In this document: positions 58,634 through 64,000 of the stretch, piece after piece | How the letters are laid out: each line of letters opens with the position of its first letter | Position numbering within the stretch: position 1 is the first letter of the stretch | Source of the DNA: Adineta steineri | Taxonomy: Eukaryota > Rotifera > Eurotatoria > Adinetida > Adinetidae | Direction of reading: 5' to 3' | Assembly: GCA_905250115.1 (NCBI GenBank) | Contig: CAJNOI010000064.1 | Coordinates: forward strand, 369,268 to 433,267 | DNA: 64,000 bases | Notes under the pieces: model-generated | The model's database searches: none | Told to the model about the DNA's origin: nothing | Seen by the model: only the letters and a program-made list of their open reading frames with translations | Position numbers and translations under genes: made by a program

Positions 58634-58824
58634 ACGACCGATGCGACTATTTTTGAAATCAACTTGCACAACGACGTGTGCCAGTTGTAAAATGTGATGT
58701 GCTAAATAGAAACGATGAGTTCTACCAATTGATAAAGCTCATCGATTTCTACTTGGCACATCGTATTTTACAACTGGCGCACATCATCGTGCAAGTTGAT
58801 TTGAAAAATAGTCGAATCAATCGT
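58634..58824. mobile_element. 191-bp palindromic MITE flanked by TA
   Basis: Two arms, 58634-58719 and 58738-58824, are reverse complements with about 85% identity by eye, separated by an 18-nt loop. The ends read ACGACCGATGCGACTATTTTT and the complement of ACGATTGATTCGACTATTTTT, and TA lies on both outer sides (58632-58633, 58825-58826). A TA target duplication is typical of Tc1/mariner elements. No coding capacity. A transcript would fold into a long hairpin. Confidence 0.7.
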
Positions 58825-59305
58825 TAGAGCAATAAAAGACAAATAATTCATTGTACACTTTAGACCGTGTGCCCATATTATAGAAAGTGGTTTTTTTAGC
58901 TATGAAAAATAATTTTTCAAATGATTAGATATCCTTCATTCAGTTCTTTGTGTCATATTCAACCTAGTTTTTTTAAATAGATTAAAGAAGTTCTAATAGA
59001 GTTAATGAGAATGTTGACTTAAATTCTTGCTTCTATCGACAGGAAAAACACAAAAACACGTATTTTAGTCCTAGAATAGCGCTATCGATGAATTAATATG
59101 ACTATTTACTGTTACCTGAGTCAGCTACAAAAATTAAAACATACGTATGTTTGCAAGAAATGTCTTCAAATATGCATTGCTATAAAGAATATTTTTCAAC
59201 TCGTCATATTTCATGCATCATCATGCGAGCTTGACGAAACATTTTCATATTTTGCATATAAAAACAAAACAACAATTTACACATAAAAGTGCATTTGGTA
59301 AACAT

Positions 59306-60289
59306 GCGTACAGGAGCAGTCATCCTATTCCGCAATGTTGAACATTTCAGGAACCAGTTCCGCTCCGGAATCGATTCTTTTCAATTCCGGGAACTCGATC
59401 GACACATAATATCCGATACCCACTCGAAAATTGATCGAGTTCCGTCTAATTCCGGCATTGGTAGGAATTCCGTATAATTCCGGAATTGGTAGGAATTCCG
59501 GAATCGGTAGGAATTCCATGTAATTCCGTAATTAGAAGTAGTTTACGCAATTCCGGAATTGGTGGGAATCCGTAGGAATTCCCAGGAATTCCGTCCAATT
59601 CCACTGAATTCCATCTTGATGCAATTCCCGGAATTCCGTAACGGAATTGGATCGTATTCAAACGGGATAACTTATCAGCACAACACAACAAATGTGGGTG
59701 AGGTGGATGGTGTGATAACTTATCAGTACAACACAATAAATGTGGGTGAGGTGGATGGTGTGATTCCGGTGCGGAATTCCGGAATCGGAACCAATTCCCG
59801 CAATTCCGGAATCGGTGGGAATTGGCGGGAATTGGTAGGAATTCCGTGTTATTCCGTAATTAGAAGTAGTTTACGCAATTCCGGAATTGGTGGGAATCGG
59901 TAGGAATTCCCAGGAATTCCGTCCAATTCCACTGAATTCCGCCTTGATGCAATTCCCGGAATTCCGTAACGGAATTGGATCGTATTCAAACGGGATAACT
60001 TATCAACACAACACAATAAATGTGGGTGAGGTGGATGGTGTGATTCCGGTACGGAATTCCGGAATCGGAACCAATTCCCGCAATTCCGGAATCGGTAGGA
60101 ATTCCGTGCAATTGCGGAATCGGTGGGAATTCCGTGCAATTCTGGAATCGGTCGAACTCGATCAATCTTGACTGGGTGTCTTATGTTGTGTGTCGATCGA
60201 GTTCCCGGAATTGGACGGAATCGATTCCGGTGCGGAACTGATTCCTCCAATGTTCAACATCGCGGAATAGGATGCATTCTCGCGTACAG
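59306..60289. mobile_element. 968-bp non-autonomous transposon with ~130-bp inverted ends and 8-bp target duplication
   Basis: GCGTACAG occurs at 59306-59313 and 60282-60289, an apparent 8-bp target duplication as in hAT elements. The element is 59314-60281. Its ends, 59314-59445 and 60151-60281, are inverted repeats of about 80-85% identity by eye (GAGCAGTCATCCTATTCCGC against GAGAATGCATCCTATTCCGC), each with an inner AACTCGATC ... GATCGAGTT hairpin. The interior is two direct copies of a unit of about 300 bp (offset 328, from 59531 and 59859). It is built from GGAATTCC, CCGGAATCGG and GGAATTGG words, with a 48-bp block (59666, 59714, then once near 59994). Open frames inside are by-products of the repeat. 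Confidence 0.75.
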
Positions 60290-61222
60290 ATATAAATTTC
60301 TGAATCTTTCAATAAAACATGCGAGATTATACAAAATAGTATTGTTGTGTTTTCATGAAAGATATATGATTAGCCATAAAATGTTAAAATATTATCGTTA
60401 TTGAAGTATTTTACTAGTTTAACATTTTCCGTCTTCATTCGATTCGATTCGGATAATATGATTCATTTGTATTTCATACAAATATGCTTATTCAATACGA
60501 ATCTTCAGGGTATGGGTGGAGTGGGTGTGGGTGCGGATGCATGTGTTAATTACAACTAAATATAATACCTACAGTCACACCCACTCACACTCTCAATAAT
60601 CAAATCAACCTAGAAAATGCAGAAGCATTCCGTACAGATATAGAACTTGCATAAAAATTGTTATCCTATTTCATATGTATTAATCATCTTGATGGTGGAT
60701 GTGGATGTTCTTTTTAAATATCATATATATTCACGCACTAGCGTACCTACATGCAATAATGGACGATTCTCTGAACATTATAAACATTAATGCGTTTGTT
60801 GTAGTAAATCTTTCTGCTGTAAAAAATAGTTTAATAACAGACGATGAGTCTATTATCTATAATAATCTATATTCTACTAACTAATTAATTTATTGCATGT
60901 TTTTTTTCTGAGCTAATTAATGATTCTCAGAAGATGATAGAGGATTATGACAATAAAAAAGAAGAAAATGGAATTAGATGGCAATTTAAAATATAAAAGA
61001 GTTTGTAATTTTATGTTCGCAATTTCTTTTTTGTTTTTCAATCATAAAGTCGATTATCCTACACGCATAAACTCATTAATAGTAAATCATGAAAGTGTAG
61101 CAAAGCGTTCATATTTACTTAAATTAACGTATATTCATATAAAATAATTTTTTTTGTTGTTTCAGATCTATATCAGTTAACATTTGAAGAAATAAAATTT
61201 TATTTCATAATTAATCAAAATA
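60290..61222. other. Spacer with G-rich inverted motif
   Basis: A GAGTGGGTGTG word near 60518 has its complement near 60579 and could pair. The rest is AT-rich sequence upstream of a GPCR gene. Confidence 0.45.
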
Positions 61223-62245
61223 ATGTCAACTCATGAAATATTAATTTTCGCAACACGACAAGTTAATATCTATTTTGGTTTGTCAATTATGATCTTAGGT
61301 GTTATTGGTGGAATATTTAATATTATAATTTTTACAACGCTGAAAACATTTCGAGAAACAACGTGTGCATTTTATCTGACTGCTGTTTCAGTAGTTAATA
61401 TCATTCAATTGCTAATAGCATTGTTCGTCCGTGTTCTAAGTGATGGTTTTTCTACTGATATTAAAAAAACATCGTGGGTTTGTAAAATACAAATATATAT
61501 ATCTGTATGGTGTAACTTGGTATCAACTACGTATGTATGTTTAGCAACAATTGATCAATTCTTATCCATGAGTCACTATAGACGTTTCAGTAATTTACGA
61601 CTTGCTCAACGTTGTATATTCATTACTGGAATTTTTTGGGGCTTATATAGTACTTGTTCTCTCATCTATTGGGATGCACCTTTTGGAATATGTATGATTA
61701 TTAATTCAAATTTTGCAACGTATGTCAATCGTTTTCAATTGCCAATACTTTATGGAGTTCTACCTTTAACTACAATGATTACATTTTCTCTATTAGCTTT
61801 TTATAATGCTCGTACATTAATTAGTCGACAAATAAATATTGTACGTTTGAGTCGAGATCGACAATTGACAGTAATGACACTTGTTCATGTTGTATTTGTT
61901 ACAATCACTACATTACCTTACATTATTTATTTTATTTATTTACTTAATCAAACTACTAATGAGCGAGAACAAATAGCACGTAATAATCTTATCTATACTA
62001 TTTTAGTTTTAATCCTTTATTCAAGTTATGCTGTAAGTATTTTTACTTGTAAAAAAATAGAAATCATATTTATTTTTGAAATAATATAGGGTTCTTTCTA
62101 TATTTATTCTTGTGTTTCAAAACGATTTCGACAACAACTCATTTTCGTAATTTCAAATGCTTGTATAAAGCAATACCAACAATGGACGAACAAACGGGGT
62201 AATAATCAAATTGCACCAGGTATTGAAATAATCGGTGACATCTAA
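61223..62245 (+). CDS. Rhodopsin-like seven-helix GPCR, two exons
   Basis: Exons 61223-62032 and 62090-62245 join in phase over a 57-nt intron (GTAAGT...AATATAG); about 321 aa. Without splicing the frame would stop inside TM7; splicing restores YSSYAGSFYIYSC and a normal C-terminal tail (SKRFRQQL...). TM1 has GGIFNIIIF, TM3 ends in TIDQFLSMS (DQF for DRY). A Cys before TM3 (WVCKIQIY) and one in the second extracellular loop (FGICMII) can pair. The cytosolic loop before TM6 is short and basic. It is of the same divergent peptide-receptor-like type as the two other GPCRs here, but the only one of the three with an intron. The ligand is unknown. Confidence 0.85.
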
Positions 62246-63376
62246 CTTACAAGAACAAAACCAAACAGAAACTGTATTGATGCTGTTTCCATGAAGTGAA
62301 TAACGAAGTGATTATCTTTATTATTGTGTGTATAGTAGTTAATTGTGAAAAATAAATATTAGTTGTTGTTGCTACGTTCAGTAATATACTACAATAAAAG
62401 TTACCTCTCAAAAGTTATTTTTCTTTTATTTTTGATTCTACTGAATACCATTGTTAGATAATTGTATTTATTATGTAAGAAATACGTAGCAGTCAAAAAA
62501 ACATTTTGCGTGAACGCCTTAAATCAGTTTTAATCATACAAAAAGCAGTCTCATATTGTATATGTCCACTGAAGCTATAAAAAAAACATTCGTGATAAGA
62601 ATTGAATCAAATACATGTCTTCTTATTATCTTGATTGCATAATTACTTTTTAGTCATAATACTTCCTTCCTTCCTTTTATTATAATGTATTTTTTCTAAA
62701 TTTATTTTCATTTTATTATTAAGGCAATATGATTCAGTCAGACCAATCAATCTCGCTTAAGTTAACTTTAAGAAAGGAGCATATACATTTTCTCAAGGAT
62801 ATTTCGAGACTCAGGATTAATTATAAGGAAAAAATAAATCTACATCTGGATTTTTAAGTCTATTAAACGTAGTTTAAAGTCAGTATGCACCAATTCCAGT
62901 TTTTTGAATCAGTTGGAATTGGTGAGGGTGTGTGTCGATGTGTGGGTGGGATAAGACTCAAGAAAAGATAAACACCCACCCCTTCTATCCAAATCCTATC
63001 ACTAGTAATGCTAGAACGCAAGTGGCATGATTGAACAAAATTTTGCTAAATTTTTAAAAGAAATGAAATATGATTAATTTATGCGGTTTCCAAGGTATCT
63101 AAAATTTGTTCCGAAAAAGACTTCAAAAAAACTTTTGACAAATCGTTAGAAAGGATCGAACTTGATATAAATAAAACTGGCAACTACCCTCAATATTTGA
63201 TAAAATTAAATTAAAAATATCTCCTTATCTTTTTATTTTTTTTTTAAAGTGTAAGAACTTTTGATCAGACCGAAGTATATGCTATTCTTACTAAACTCTA
63301 ACTGAAACTATGCTTGAAAATATATGATATTAGTGTAAAACACATGTACATTATGATATGAGCATTAGAGCAGTAA
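62246..63376. other. Intergenic
   Basis: AT-rich, with a GTGTGGGTGGG word near 62937 and CCCACCCC near 62974 that could pair. No gene supported. Confidence 0.5.
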
Positions 63377-63577
63377 CAGAATATAGTATATACAAATACA
63401 TATCCACTCGTATGTGAATTCTATGATCCTGTAACAAGAACTTGGTCAAATACACTGATGTTGAATCATGGAAGATATTCTCATCAAACTATTTTAACAA
63501 ATACTTTTGTATTAACCATGGGTGGCGATGATGGAAACAATAATAAACTTACCAGTTCTGAAAAATACAATTTATGA
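63377..63577 (+). pseudogene. Kelch-repeat remnant, C-terminal unit only
   Basis: An open stretch of about 66 codons ending in TGA encodes one kelch unit and part of the next: CEFYDPVTRTWSNT, LNHGRYSHQTILTN, VLTMGGDDG, then SSEKYNL. The wording matches the genes at 1979 and 3704 (YDPVTETW, HGRFRHQASVL). There is no ATG in frame before the unit and a stop (TAA) at 63374 closes it upstream. It could also be a last exon, but no other kelch exon is visible in the preceding kilobase. A degraded gene copy is more likely. Confidence 0.65.
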
Positions 63578-64000
63578 AACATTATAATCACTATTAACCG
63601 AGCTGTGATAACATTTGTTCTTTTTTAAATTCAAATGATGTATCTTATAAACTTAATTATATTCAATAAATAAAAGTCTAATGTTTTAAATCTGTATTTA
63701 TTCTTTATATAAGTAATATAAATAATGATCTGATAGTTATATGATTTATATGTGAATCTTTTCAAAACCGATTAACTACAAATATAACATAAAATGTTGT
63801 GTATATTAAACTGAATAAAACTCGAACGATATATTATTTCACTCTTTTATTCCACGAAGCGATTTTTTCTGTAAAGCATTTTAATTTTAGAGCTAAGAAC
63901 AAGAGAAGTTTATATTCATGTTTATCGAAGACTTGAAATAAATAACATCATTGAAATATAATTTTATGCTACAGTAGACTTACGAATTGCATTTTTACAA
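63578..64000. other. AT-rich flank to window end
   Basis: No feature supported. Confidence 0.5.

Noticed and set aside
59446-60250. Several open frames with NSGIGRNS-like wording
   Set aside because: They translate the GGAATTCC modules of the transposon on both strands; no independent evidence of a protein.
60515-60545. TGTGGG words as interstitial telomere repeats (bdelloid telomeres use TGTGGG, from memory)
   Set aside because: Only isolated single copies here and near 59693 and 62937; no tandem run.
1-64000. CRISPR arrays, bacterial operons, rRNA and tRNA genes
   Set aside because: No regular short repeats with unique spacers, no Shine-Dalgarno-led gene strings and no tRNA box pattern were found. 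Spliced genes show the DNA is eukaryotic.

Overview
The window looks like nuclear DNA of a bdelloid rotifer (Adineta/Rotaria type); this assignment is inferred, not searched. The basis is AT-rich sequence, spliced genes whose introns are mostly 49-68 nt, long empty AT-rich spacers, and a gene set known to be expanded in bdelloids: secreted kelch proteins, ADP-ribosyltransferase (ART) proteins with kinesin-light-chain-type TPRs, NHL proteins, NLR-type leucine-rich repeats, divergent peptide-receptor-like GPCRs, and enzymes of bacterial or fungal character. I see no bacterial operons, rRNA, tRNA or CRISPR. Many genes are split into exons too short to stand out as open frames; I rebuilt them by hand from splice sites and reading phase.

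Layout. 0-5 kb: 3' end of a Thr-rich secreted protein, then two kelch-propeller genes (one membrane-anchored, one secreted), all on +. 5-20.5 kb: a minus-strand block with a 13-exon M1 aminopeptidase, an ART-TPR protein, a secreted EEP-family nuclease/phosphatase, a GH51 arabinofuranosidase, a second small ART, and a Thr-linker/Cys-rich secreted domain. 20.7-29 kb: a 100-N assembly gap abutting a truncated GT61 glycosyltransferase copy, a 6-kb gene desert, then the complete GT61 gene. 30-48 kb: a tetraspan protein with PPxY motifs, a GPCR, a ZFAND2-like AN1 zinc-finger protein with a CaaX end, a 5'-truncated LRR array, an SDR oxidoreductase and a DUF4246 protein. 50-64 kb: a second GPCR, a secreted esterase, a double T1/BTB-NHL protein, a DXD glycosyltransferase, two non-autonomous transposons (a 191-bp TA-flanked palindrome and a 968-bp element with long inverted ends and an apparent 8-bp target duplication), a third GPCR and a kelch remnant.

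The genes do not form one pathway. Common themes are extracellular or membrane-facing products (aminopeptidase, arabinofuranosidase, esterase, EEP enzyme, kelch, tetraspan, GPCRs) and repeat-built proteins. The most unusual signals are the LRR array, made of exact 141-bp exon-plus-intron units; the 968-bp foldback element filled with GGAATTCC-type modules; the ART-TPR fusion; and the BTB-BTB-NHL fusion. I did not find one clearly new multi-gene system; these are separate candidates.
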